Below are positions 56,101 through 64,000 of a stretch of 64,000 nt of DNA, in pieces. Numbering within the stretch: position 1 is the first letter of the stretch; the number at the start of each line of letters is the position of its first letter. The stretch lies in the NCBI GenBank assembly GCA_964017065.1, contig OZ024791.1, forward strand, positions 7,244,547 to 7,308,546. Direction: 5' to 3'. The stretch comes from Haliclona indistincta (Eukaryota > Porifera > Demospongiae > Haplosclerida > Chalinidae). The translations under genes and the position numbers were made by a program. The notes under the pieces are model-generated. The model ran no database searches. It was not told where the DNA came from and was given only the letters and a program-made list of their open reading frames with translations.

Positions 56101-59100
56101 GCAGGAATACGGGTAGAACTAGCACTACTAAATAATTGATCGAAACCGCACCCAACGTGATTTGGTTTTGTCCACCAAGCTTAGCTACTGTTGCTTCGGC
56201 GAGTGATCTTGCACACTGACAGACTTCAATATCACTACATCTAACTTTTTATGATAGCAATGAGCGGCAGTAAAGTAGTTGAGTCAACTACTGCTGTAAA
56301 TTTTAGTCAAAATTCAACCTACGTCGATTTCTATCTTATTATGCACTGCAGTTCTGTTGAATACTCCAACTGTGGTTGATGTTACGGTGCTGAGTATGCA
56401 GCAGCAAGGTTGTTCAACCACTCACTGGTAATTTCTGTCATGCAAACAGCAGTTACAGGCATTTTACACAAAAATTTCGTTCCCAGCCTGATTCGGTTGC
56501 TCAATAATCTAAAGTCAAGCCTGGACTAGTAGTCTTGGGAACTGCAGTGAGTTGATTGAGTCTTTCATCGCTTAACATCGAAAGTAATAGCTTTGGCAAC
56601 TTGCACCAGGCTTGCAGGGTTGCACAGACCAACCTGTAGAAGTGTCCGGAATTAGGGTCCGCCCCCTAAAATTGAAGAGTTCCAAAAAGCGGTAAACAAA
56701 CCTGCCGCTCGTTTACAAATCGAACAATTACTGCTAGAATTGTACAGTGTCGTCAAGAAGAAGGCCCAAGGATTCTACTAAGGTATAACACTTGGAACTT
56801 TCGCCCGTAGAAATTACTGAAATTCCGATAATAGCACAACGTGTCCGGAATTAGGGGCGGTTACCTTAAGCTAAGCAGGTTGGCACTAGCTGCAAACTCC
56901 TGCTGCAATCCCCAACTAGGGAGCTTAGTGCTAACTCTACAATATTTGCAAAACGCCGAGGGTTCGTGAAATTCGTTCATTCATTCGGCAGTGGTACTGG
57001 TATTAAAAGATGACGGCTTTAGTCTACCGACAGCTCCTGCTCAAATGGCTCGAAAGACAGCCGAGAAACTTCAGGTATGGAACTCTGAAAACAAGGAAGC
57101 TTAGAGATCATTCTCGTTGTGATAGCATGTGATTCAATGACCTCTAATGGGATGGAAACTGGCAGCTCGAGCTTTTTTGTCTTTCTTTTGTGTATTTCCT
57201 TGCAGTGAATCTCTTATCATACCTGTAAAAAGCCCATGTAAACTCTAACAACAGTTGTAGATGAAATGACCACATCCATGTAACTCAGGCATATACATGT
57301 ATTATGCACTAGGCACATCTCTCTGCTCTACATCTGTACTGTACTATAGATGCTACGACCAAAGGATGACGAGTTTATCTAGGGCCAAACCAAGGACTAG
57401 AAAAGCAATGGTTTGCCCCTGAATGTTGTAGCGCTGCGTACGATTTTACAGCTCAAAAAATACTCAATCATGCAACTAGTACATCAAGGCGTTGCACCAA
57501 TACCTTTAGAGTCCCAGCAGATATCATTTTGCCACAGAAAAAGCTTACAATCGCTCTTCTTCGTCTTTAGATCTGTGACCTTCGCGCCTGCAAGACGTAA
57601 ATTTTCGAAACACGGAGTGTATGCGCGGCTCAAGGCAAGATCAAAGGATTGCGTGGGCAGTGTCCCATCCTGTCTTGTGTAATAAATCTATGCCATAAGT
57701 AGGTATTTAGCCGAAGAGGTGCTTTTGAGAAGGTGTGATGCACTGATTGTGCTGCAGTCGAGTGAAGGGTCATTTGCCACAGCCTGTCCCCTCTCTGTTC
57801 TTTGGTATCTTCACCACGTCGCTCATACTCCTTCTTTCTCATTTGCTGTAGCCTATATATAAACCTCTCTCTATTCTTCAGTCTCTCAGTGCATCACGTC
57901 GCTCATGCTCCTTCTCTCTGGCCTAACCTCTCTTTGTTCTTCAGTCTCAGCTGAGCAAAATTGAAACCATCCGGTGAATTACAACGCGCGGGCATAGATA
58001 GATAGATAGCTCACGGGGGAGTGCTTTAATTTCGAGCAGTATGGGGCTCGCCCCAATTAGCTATTTTCCAAAATTGCATGCTTGCCATCAGTGGCCTCCC
58101 AAACATTTCCCTCTAGAACCGCGCCACTGAATTCAGTGCTGGTTGGAAACCACCGTGTGATTTCTATCAGTTAAAAGTTTTTGCAACAAAGCACACTTAA
58201 TTGATATTAATTTTCTTACTGTAGCCAACTTATCCTGTTACTGGATATGATGGAGTAGGCAAGATTGATGAAACATTCGGTGTAGATGACCTCCCACTGA
58301 ATGAGCCTGGAGAGTGTGTGCTAACAGCGTGTTACTATGTAGAAGACCCTGATATTTGGCTGACCGACAATAACTTATATCTAGCAGATATTAAACCAAC
58401 ATGCACATTTGGTCAGTCAATTTGTCTTGAAATTTCAATAATAATCACGACTTGATTTTATTAAACCTAGGTCTCGACTCTCCAACTCAATCAACCATTG
58501 AAGAAACTACAAAAGTACTGTATACTTCAAGTTTGCTACAATCAAGCACAATTCAATCAACAATGTCTGCATCACAAACAACTGTTTCAACAATATTACC
58601 GTCTTCAAGTTCACAAATTCTGCCTTCATCTGTTGAACCTAAAGTTGGCATAAGTAAGTTCAGGCAGAATTCAGGTATATAAAAGTGGTCTGTAATGTTA
58701 ACCTCACCCCAGGCCGGCCAGCTCAACCCCTGTATTTTAGAGAACTTGCCTGGGGATGATAATGATGATTGTGCATGTAGATTGCTTGAGCTTGACAATA
58801 AAAATTTCTTGCAAATACTTTCAAAATGGTTAACGTACTTGCATAGGTATTGACAAATTTAGCCATCCTCAACCAATCGTCTATTAATATGCCAGCAGCC
58901 AACTTTCTTGTTAATTACCTGCCTCTCAGTAATTTCTTCACCTGATTCAGAAGCATATTCATTTTTTCGTGAGTTTCCCATGACTTTACTGGATGTAGGT
59001 CTTTTTTTGAAGTTATGAGTTTAGGGTTTTGATTCCAGATTTCTTAATAATAGGCTACTGGCAAAAGTAAATAATAGAAGAGAGAGTATCCAACTCCAAT

Positions 59101-59552
59101 ATACCCGTCAGGGACACTCTCGGGAAAGTAACGTGACCAGCACGCGAGCAAATTGACGTTATCTGACTAGACTCCATGCATGCAGCTGCAAGTGTTTAAC
59201 ATATGCCTAGGCGATCGCGGGCGCGCGTACTAAGTAATGACGTTACACGATGAATAATAATACATGTACTGATAAACGTCATCTGCTCGCGTGCTGGTCA
59301 CGTTACTTTCCCAAGAGTGTCCCTGATGGGTATATTGGAGTTGGATACTCTCTCTTCTATTATTTACTCTTGCTACTACCAGATTTATGTTTCCAAATTA
59401 TTTTTCCAAAAATACATACAAAAATACAAAACGATGTGCATGTCATTCTCATTTTTGACAATGATATGTAATTTGCAGGTAATCAGACAATATTGCTAGC
59501 ATCTACTATTCCATTGGCTATCATGTTAATTGTCATCCTAAGTATCAGAAGA
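53194..59552 (+). CDS. Single-pass membrane protein of unknown family, exons interrupted by repeats
   Basis: Exons with matching phases: 53194-53290 (MCNFWMIHCCRMCIFLAMCC signal peptide), 53346-53491 (GCNLLFNVNCSSGTFSLSNQ, EITWVTVESRCNGTG), 58225-58411 (PTYPVTGYDGVGKID, NEPGECVLTACYYVEDPD), 58471-58653 (Ser/Thr-rich stalk), and 59479-59552 (NQTILLASTIPLAIMLIVIL transmembrane helix, then RR and a donor-like GTAGGA). A candidate exon about 56994-57074 (VLKDDGFSLPTAPAQMARKT) ends in phase 0, compatible with 58225. About 4.7 kb of mobile-element sequence separates the second and third assigned exons. The ectodomain has several Cys and N-glycosylation sites but no domain I recognise. The cytoplasmic end was not found. 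The link between the two halves is an inference from phase and order. Confidence 0.5.
53554..53870. repeat. Partial copy of the CCGAGGG terminal-repeat family
   Basis: Starts AAACCCTCGGCGTGTTGCAC and includes GTTAGCTCCTTGGTTATGG and AGTACCTAGGTAGTCAACTG; it breaks off near 53870, where other repeat sequence (CCTCGTCCCCAG) begins. Confidence 0.8.
53890..54770. repeat. Inverted-repeat composite
   Basis: CGGAAGCCCAGAGCGGACAT at 54031 is inverted at about 54730-54755, with flanking poly-pyrimidine CCATTTTCC strings. The intervening part has GTGAGCCTGAGCGAACAC and its inverse. A small hairpin of CCAGACCCTGGTGACGAGGG type lies near 53910-53940. No coding signal found. Confidence 0.65.
54940..55397. 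repeat. CCGAGGG-family copy
   Basis: Begins with the hairpin terminus (AACCCTCGGCGCATGCGCGA) and ends CCGCCGAGGGTTT; orientation opposite to the 61046-61597 copy. Diverged interior. Confidence 0.8.
55398..55885. repeat. CCGAGGG-family copy lacking the hairpin end
   Basis: Continues directly from the preceding copy with CGTTCTGTCCATCGAGCTGC and runs to AACACGCCAAGGGTTTGTG. Confidence 0.75.
55930..56869. mobile_element. 940-bp terminal-inverted-repeat element flanked by TA
   Basis: The left terminus AGGTAACCGCGCCTAATTCC and right terminus (GGAATTAGGGGCGGTTACCT) are inverted copies with a TA on each side, as expected for a TA target duplication. A further partial terminus (GTCCGGAATTAGGGTCCGCC) lies inside at about 56645. 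No transposase frame was found, so it is non-autonomous. Confidence 0.75.
56876..56968. repeat. CCGAGGG-family fragment
   Basis: Contains GTTGGCACTAGCTGCAAAC, GTGCTAACTCTACAA and the terminus AACGCCGAGGGTTCGTG. It lies next to the right end of the TA-flanked element. Confidence 0.65.
57080..58220. other. Intronic or intergenic sequence, no clear element
   Basis: About 1.1 kb between a candidate exon and the exon at 58225. Has a short GATA repeat near 57995-58010, and two similar CTCTCT-rich stretches around 57830-57940. No gene supported. Confidence 0.4.
59050..59390. repeat. Foldback element with arms of about 110 bp
   Basis: AATAATAGAAGAGAGAGTAT and GTATATTGGAGTTGGATAC-type sequence appear in opposite orientations at 59068-59165 and 59275-59375. 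The loop contains GCGATCGCGGGCGCGCG. It sits in the intron just before the transmembrane exon. Confidence 0.85.
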
Positions 59553-59908
59553 GTAGGAATAAAAATTTATTTTATTATTATTTTATTATTATTATTATTA
59601 TTTATCTATTTTATGTTTGTTTTATTTTGTTATTTGTTTATTTTTTTTCTCTGTTTTTTTCTTTTCTTTTTATTTCTTTGCTTATTAACTCTAGCGTAAA
59701 TTTAGTAATTGTTTTGTATTTACTTTTTACATCTTATAATTATTATTAATAGTGCACATCTTGTTCTATTTTTTCTCCCTGTACTTTATGTAAACATAGT
59801 GTAGTCCTTCTGTTTCCTTGATTGCTCGGACAACTGCTGTTACTGTTCCCCCTTCAATTGTTTTTGTGGGCTTGGAGTAAAGTATGTGAAATAATTATAG
59901 TGATAACT

Positions 59909-60151
59909 ATGAGCGAAACAAGCGGCGAGAAAGATGAAGTACTGCTAGAATTAGCAGTACACTATGTGGTTTCTGGCGGACAATACGCCACCGATCTGTC
60001 GAAGGACAAAAAGAGAGCAGTGCGGCGAAAAGCTACAGTGTTCCACACGAAGAGGAGCAAAAATCTTTTTTTACATTTTGGTTCATATCTCAGGAACCAA
60101 GTGTCCTATGATCATGTTGCAGGTACCATTATGATCCTCTATCCTTACTGA
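59909..60151 (+). pseudogene. Integrase-like N-terminal fragment
   Basis: The frame from ATG 59909 reads MSETSGEKDEVLLELAVHY then SGGQYATDLSKDKKRAVRRK and ATVFHTKRSKN. The pattern of a short acidic start, a K-x-KRAVRRKA box and a following hydrophobic segment resembles the region before the HHCC zinc finger in Gypsy/Ginger-type integrases (KRBA2-like). The frame stops after 80 residues, so it is either a fragment or a first exon. Confidence 0.4.
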
Positions 60152-61045
60152 ACATCCCGGTTCGTATGGCTTCGCGTCACGTGACGTAGGCGTGTCACAA
60201 CATGGCGGCGTATCACACCCACTGGAATGACAGTTTTAGGTTAGGATTTCCAGAACTACTGCTAGTTAAGATTTCTTAAAGCTGCATTACAACTATCACC
60301 TAGAGCTCTAACCTTTGGGCAAGTGTCTGGCTTGAAATAGCGTTAGTTCGGCAACGGGAACCAAAAGATGGATTTCGCGACAAGCCAAAACTTTAGGTAC
60401 GGGAAATCCGATTCCGTGGGAGTTAAGCTCCAATACTTGGAGACTGCACAGCCAATACATCCTTCCACACTTTGCCGCAAACTAAGCGTCCCTAGAAATG
60501 TTCACAGCGACAAACGAGACTCTTTCCTGCTCGAGTGCTGTTTTTTTGCCGCCATCTTGCGATTTTAATAGATTTTGTGATGTCACGCATAAATGTTGGC
60601 TGTGCATAGGGCGGTTGCATGTGACGTCAAAAACATTACGTAATTTACTTCCGGGTGGCAAAAATTGCTTGTTCTCAATGAAAATGTACAGTAAATTCAA
60701 CACTTTGAGCGTGCACTGGACGCGTACGCAAGGTCGAGGAGCCGCGTTAAGGATGCCATGAGCTAGCTATAGCTGCCTGCTAGTCTGTAAGTAGCCAAAG
60801 TGCGTTTAAAACGCATCCCACTAAATTTTTTTGAGTAGTTGCTAGCGTCTTCTTAGGCTTACACATCATTTCTGGTAGCTGCAGATAGCTTGTGGCTGCC
60901 ATAAAACAGCTTCTCGATCTTGCGTACGCGTCCATAGCCTCGTCCCCAGGCCAAAATTTTTCGCAACGAAAAACGCAAATGAACGAAACGGCGAAAAATA
61001 AAGGCCTGGTCTCTATTGCAAGGGTAATGAAGAACGAATTTCACG

Positions 61046-61597
61046 AACCCTCGGCGTTTAAGCACCGTTGCAAACATTTGTAGAGTTAGCTCCTTAGTTA
61101 TGGTTTGCAGAAGGAGCTTTGCAGTTAAAGCCAACCTGTTTGCTATAGAAACTGCACTGCTAACCAGACGACAGCAAAGTGCTGACCACAACCAAGACAA
61201 GGTGTGTCAAGTGGGCGTGACCGTGAACACTGAGTATAGGTAGCCATTGCTCATGGCTTTGATAGGCTTTTTCTTGATATGTCTACACACCCCCAGAGCT
61301 GTCCTGCTGTTTAGATGGAATCTACAAGTACCTAGGTAGTCAACTATGGGCACGTTTGTCGTCAGAGAGGTCCAAGATGGCTGTCAAGGTGAGCCAGCCA
61401 TACATAACTCGAGAACGAAAGCACTTTAGCAAAATCCACGAGTCACATTGCAAGCCATTGTTGTGCTAAGCCTGTTCATACCTTTACCGAGTATCAGAAG
61501 TGAGCGATGGTCTCTGCAGCTCGATGGACAGAACGAATGAACGAATGAACGAACGACAAACCAAGTACCGTAACCCTCGCGCATGCGCCGAGGGTTA
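61046..61597. mobile_element. CCGAGGG family, full-length reference copy (552 bp)
   Basis: Terminal inverted repeats AACCCTCGGCG / CGCCGAGGGTT. The right terminus contains a second inverted motif, giving a hairpin (AACCCTCGCGCATGCGCCGA). No protein-coding potential. Related copies or fragments occur at 19675, 47590, 53554, 54940, 55398 and 56876. Confidence 0.85.
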
Positions 61598-62524
61598 ATT
61601 AATGATACGCATGCATGAATAAAATTAAAGAGTCTGAGCGAGTTTAAAAACAAGAAACGAAATATAGCTAAGCAAACACGCACTCTAGAAGATTTGATCC
61701 GTCGGGAGGGAGTCTGAAGACAACCAGGGCAGCCAGTAAAACCATCGTTCAGTTGGAAAAATGGACTCGTGAAAGTCTTGGTACGCTACAGTTTCACGTG
61801 GGGTTTGTGAGGGCGCCAGTAGATCGGCTTAGACTTCCTGAACTAGTCCACACGTGTTTGCAATCTTTACGCTAAGCAGAGAAACGTGCACACAGTGAGA
61901 ACTTCCATTTCAGTAGAGCGAGAATACAGACAAATACACGGAATGACGCAGTATCCTAGAAGAATACAAGGTTACGGATTCAGAATATCCTGCCGATTAT
62001 ACAGATTCTGTATAACGACTAACGCATGCGCACCAATACCCCTGCAATGGATACCAGGCCCTATTTTCGCATTTCGTTCCGTCATTCGTTTCGTAAAGTT
62101 AGCGAAAATTGGGCGTGGGGACGAGGCTAACGCGTCCAGTGCACGCTCAAAGTGTTGAATTTACTGTACATTTTCATTGGGAACGGGCAATTTCTGCCAC
62201 CCGGAAGTAACGTGACGTCATATAAATGACGTAATTGCAACCGCCCTATTGTGTAAAACGTCTTGTAGCCCAGGCGACCCTAAGATCAAAGGCGCCGCAC
62301 GGTGGTTATATCTCGTATACCATAGGAAATACGTATATTTTCCAGGAAGTGACGTCACATAGCAACACCGTAGCAACAAGATGGCGTCGTCGAAAAACGC
62401 ACGCAAGATTACACTGCCGTCTTTCAGCAACGCGCTGTCATTCGCCTCTGGTGACTTCTATGGAGGCTCTACTACCTTGAGCGCTTCGTTTAGCAGCATT
62501 CTCGAGCTTCCTGGGCTACAAAAT

Positions 62525-62665
62525 GGTTAAACCATGGCACCTCGGCGGTACACGATATAACCTCGGGGGTTAATTTTACTGCCCTCGTGCGCTTCGCGCC
62601 CTCGGGCGGTAAAATTAACCCCCTCGGTTATATCGCGTACCGCCTCGGTTGCCATGGGTTAACCT
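62525..62665. repeat. Palindrome of about 140 bp
   Basis: GGTTAACCCATGGCAACCGA-type sequence on both arms, with inner pairs CGATATAACC / GGTTATATCG and GGGGTTAATTTTAC / GTAAAATTAACCCC, and a short loop with TGCGCTTCGCGC. Confidence 0.9.
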
Positions 62666-62798
62666 ATACATAACTATTGAAAACACATTGAATCAGTGTA
62701 ATAGTTATGATGCAACACATGCTCATAACCAACTTGTGACATCACAAAATCCATTAAAATCGCAAGATGGCGGCAAGAAAACGGCACTCGAAAACGGC

Positions 62799-63045
62799 AT
62801 TTTTGACAGGTGATCAGTTACTAAACAAAATTGACCTTGTTACTTTCTGGATCTCAGCCGACGACCATTGGATGTAGACAATGTGTACAACCAAGACCAG
62901 GTCTGCATGCAGCTCTATGCTAGTGTATATAACATCTGGTATTGGTGGTAGGTACATGTTGTTCTCTGGGATGAAGAAGAAATATCGTTTCCAGAATTTG
63001 ATGACATCTATGCTTCTGACATGGTGCAAAATATGGTGACAGTAT
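62799..63045 (+). pseudogene. CDC45: Partial, intron-containing copy of CDC45
   Basis: Copy of the CDC45 genomic segment 43549-43815: end of one exon (TTTTTGACAG), its intron, the exon for RRPLDVDNVYNQDQ, the next intron and the exon for VVLWDEEEISFPE. Introns are kept, so it is a DNA-level copy and not retroposed. Similarity starts exactly where the inverted-repeat element at 60500-62800 ends and stops at GTGACAGTAT. Small indels and substitutions are present. Confidence 0.92.
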
Positions 63046-63158
63046 AGACCTTTTGCGATGGGCGGGGCGCGCACGTATGTCGTCATGGTAAATGTTGTAG
63101 TAGCCATTTTGAGTGTCAAAAGGGCGCCAAAATTATTAACTGTGATCGACTGAGCGAC

Positions 63159-64000
63159 ATGGCTGCAGTGGCTGAATCTCGCTTCTCCTATTACTACAAG
63201 ACATTGAACACAAAGGACCAAGATAGGTACAGAGAGAAGCTAGCAATGTTGGGCGGAATGGCAGATCCGTACGTAACGATAGCGGACGGCGGCCGCTCGG
63301 CTAACTACAGTCGTATCGAGTGGCAAGACTGGCCTGATGTGCATTATCCCGACATCTACAACTACTTTATATCATCTTTAAGTCCCTGTACTCATGAAGA
63401 GCTCAAGGCCTACAAAAGTATGGAGGGATACAAGTATATGATTGATGGCTGGGTCAATGATATCGTAGTTTTTGACATACCGTGCTGTTCCAAGGCTGCT
63501 TACCTCGTCACTGGCAAAGTCAAGCACTCACAGAAGTTGAGCTGTTCTCCTCTCAAGCCATGGGTAGTGGTGCAGAAAGAAGGCATAGTAATATGTGCAC
63601 ACTGTGATTGTGTGGCTGGTTTAGGCGAGTCGTGTTCTCATGTCGCAGCCCTTCTTTTTGTTCTAGAAGGAAATAGTCAGCTCAGAAAGGATATTTCTTG
63701 CACATCCATGCCCTATTACTGGCTACCACCTGCTTTCAAAGCTGTACCCTTCGCACGCATTCATGAAATTGATTTTACTTCTCCGAGCATCAAGCACAAG
63801 AAGCTGTTAGACGGTGAGCAAACAGCTTGTTCTGCAAGTAGCTCTTCAGCCTCTAAGAGCCTTAAGCCCACTGCAGATCAGCTTGACTCCTTATATAAGA
63901 CACTGTCTAGTTGTAAGACAAAACCTGTTCTCCTCTCCATAACACCGGACTATTCAGATGCCTATGTACCTCTAGAAGCCCAAGGTGTTCTACCTTTACC
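63159..64000 (+). CDS. SWIM zinc-finger protein (5' part; continues beyond window)
   Basis: An uninterrupted frame of 280 codons from ATG 63159 (MAAVAESRFSYYYKTL) to the right edge, with no stop. A SWIM-type zinc finger lies near residues 146-165: CAHCDCVAGLGESCSHVAAL, with the Cys-x-Cys ... Cys-x-His pattern. Upstream are DIYNYFISSLSPCTHEELKA and a beta-rich block ending in KPWVVVQKEGIVI; downstream a MPYYWLPPAF motif. In several invertebrate and fish proteins a SWIM finger with this arrangement precedes a YqaJ-type exonuclease domain; that part, if present, lies outside the window. DNA binding is likely; function is not established. Confidence 0.88.
   Translation, partial: MAAVAESRFSYYYKTLNTKDQDRYREKLAMLGGMADPYVTIADGGRSANYSRIEWQDWPDVHYPDIYNYFISSLSPCTHEELKAYKSMEGYKYMIDGWVNDIVVFDIPCCSKAAYLVTGKVKHSQKLSCSPLKPWVVVQKEGIVICAHCDCVAGLGESCSHVAALLFVLEGNSQLRKDISCTSMPYYWLPPAFKAVPFARIHEIDFTSPSIKHKKLLDGEQTACSASSSSASKSLKPTADQLDSLYKTLSSCKTKPVLLSITPDYSDAYVPLEAQGVLPL

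Larger units (their letters stand above)
60500..62800. mobile_element. Nested inverted-repeat element
   Basis: The left arm 60520-60725 (GCCGCCATCTTGCGATTTTA, TTGTGATGTCACGC, CGTGCACTGGACGCG) matches inverted sequence at the right in two parts, 62125-62250 and 62725-62797. Nested inside are an element bounded by GCCTCGTCCCCA / TGGGGACGAGGC (about 60943-62130), the full CCGAGGG-family copy (61046-61597) and a palindrome (62525-62665). The right end is immediately followed by the CDC45 fragment. Confidence 0.75.

Noticed and set aside
59560..59699. Extended hydrophobic C terminus after the transmembrane exon
   Set aside because: It is read-through of a T-rich low-complexity stretch; a donor-like site at 59553 and loss of any protein-like pattern make it unlikely to be coding.

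Overview
The window looks like gene-dense nuclear DNA of an early-branching animal, most consistent with a demosponge. Introns are mostly about 45-100 bp with GT-AG borders, neighbouring genes are often head-to-head within 75-480 bp, and the proteins are metazoan orthologues (B3GLCT, TPST, SGSM, RIM-binding protein, PIGS, CDC45, NCBP3, POLDIP2). The taxon is an inference; no ribosomal or mitochondrial marker is present.

Layout. 1-664: 3' end of an unidentified + strand gene. 1189-3227 (-): B3GLCT, divergent by only 75 bp from a GT92 glycosyltransferase (3303-4622, +). 5086-8402: a cluster of foldback/inverted-repeat elements, two with tRNA-like Pol III modules, followed directly by a second, almost identical GT92 gene (8428-9750, +). 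9914-12610 (-): NCBP3 and a GH25 lysozyme. 13104-14095 (+): tyrosylprotein sulfotransferase. 14871-20786 (-): SGSM RUN-TBC RabGAP with an intronic tRNA-Gly. 21263-22963 (+): single-exon membrane M14 carboxypeptidase. 23117-27437 (-): a ~1405-residue protein with five CENP-B/Tc5-type and about five Psq-like helix-turn-helix domains. 28178-29968 (-): proteinase-K-like subtilase. 30348-37936 (-): RIM-binding protein with an intronic tRNA-Ala. 38379-40253 (-): POLDIP2, divergent from a class III aminotransferase (40432-42501, +). 43070-46046 (+): CDC45. 46156-49547 (-): PIGS with a decayed DDE transposon in one intron.

From 49.6 kb rightward the window is repeat-rich: foldback elements, a 552-bp terminal-inverted-repeat family seen in at least seven places, a 940-bp TA-flanked element, a decayed minus-strand coding remnant (50.7-51.3 kb), a single-pass membrane protein gene whose exons are spread over 53194-59552, an integrase-like fragment, and a nested inverted-repeat element (60.5-62.8 kb) whose right end abuts a partial intron-containing copy of CDC45. 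An intact SWIM zinc-finger reading frame starts at 63159 and runs off the right edge.

Functional themes: many genes serve the secretory pathway (B3GLCT, two GT92, TPST, PIGS, carboxypeptidase, subtilase, lysozyme); the others cover replication (CDC45), mRNA cap binding (NCBP3), membrane traffic (SGSM, RIM-BP) and mitochondria (POLDIP2). They are separately promoted genes, not operons. Exon borders given were read by eye from splice consensus plus protein continuity; those marked approximate were not resolved to the base.
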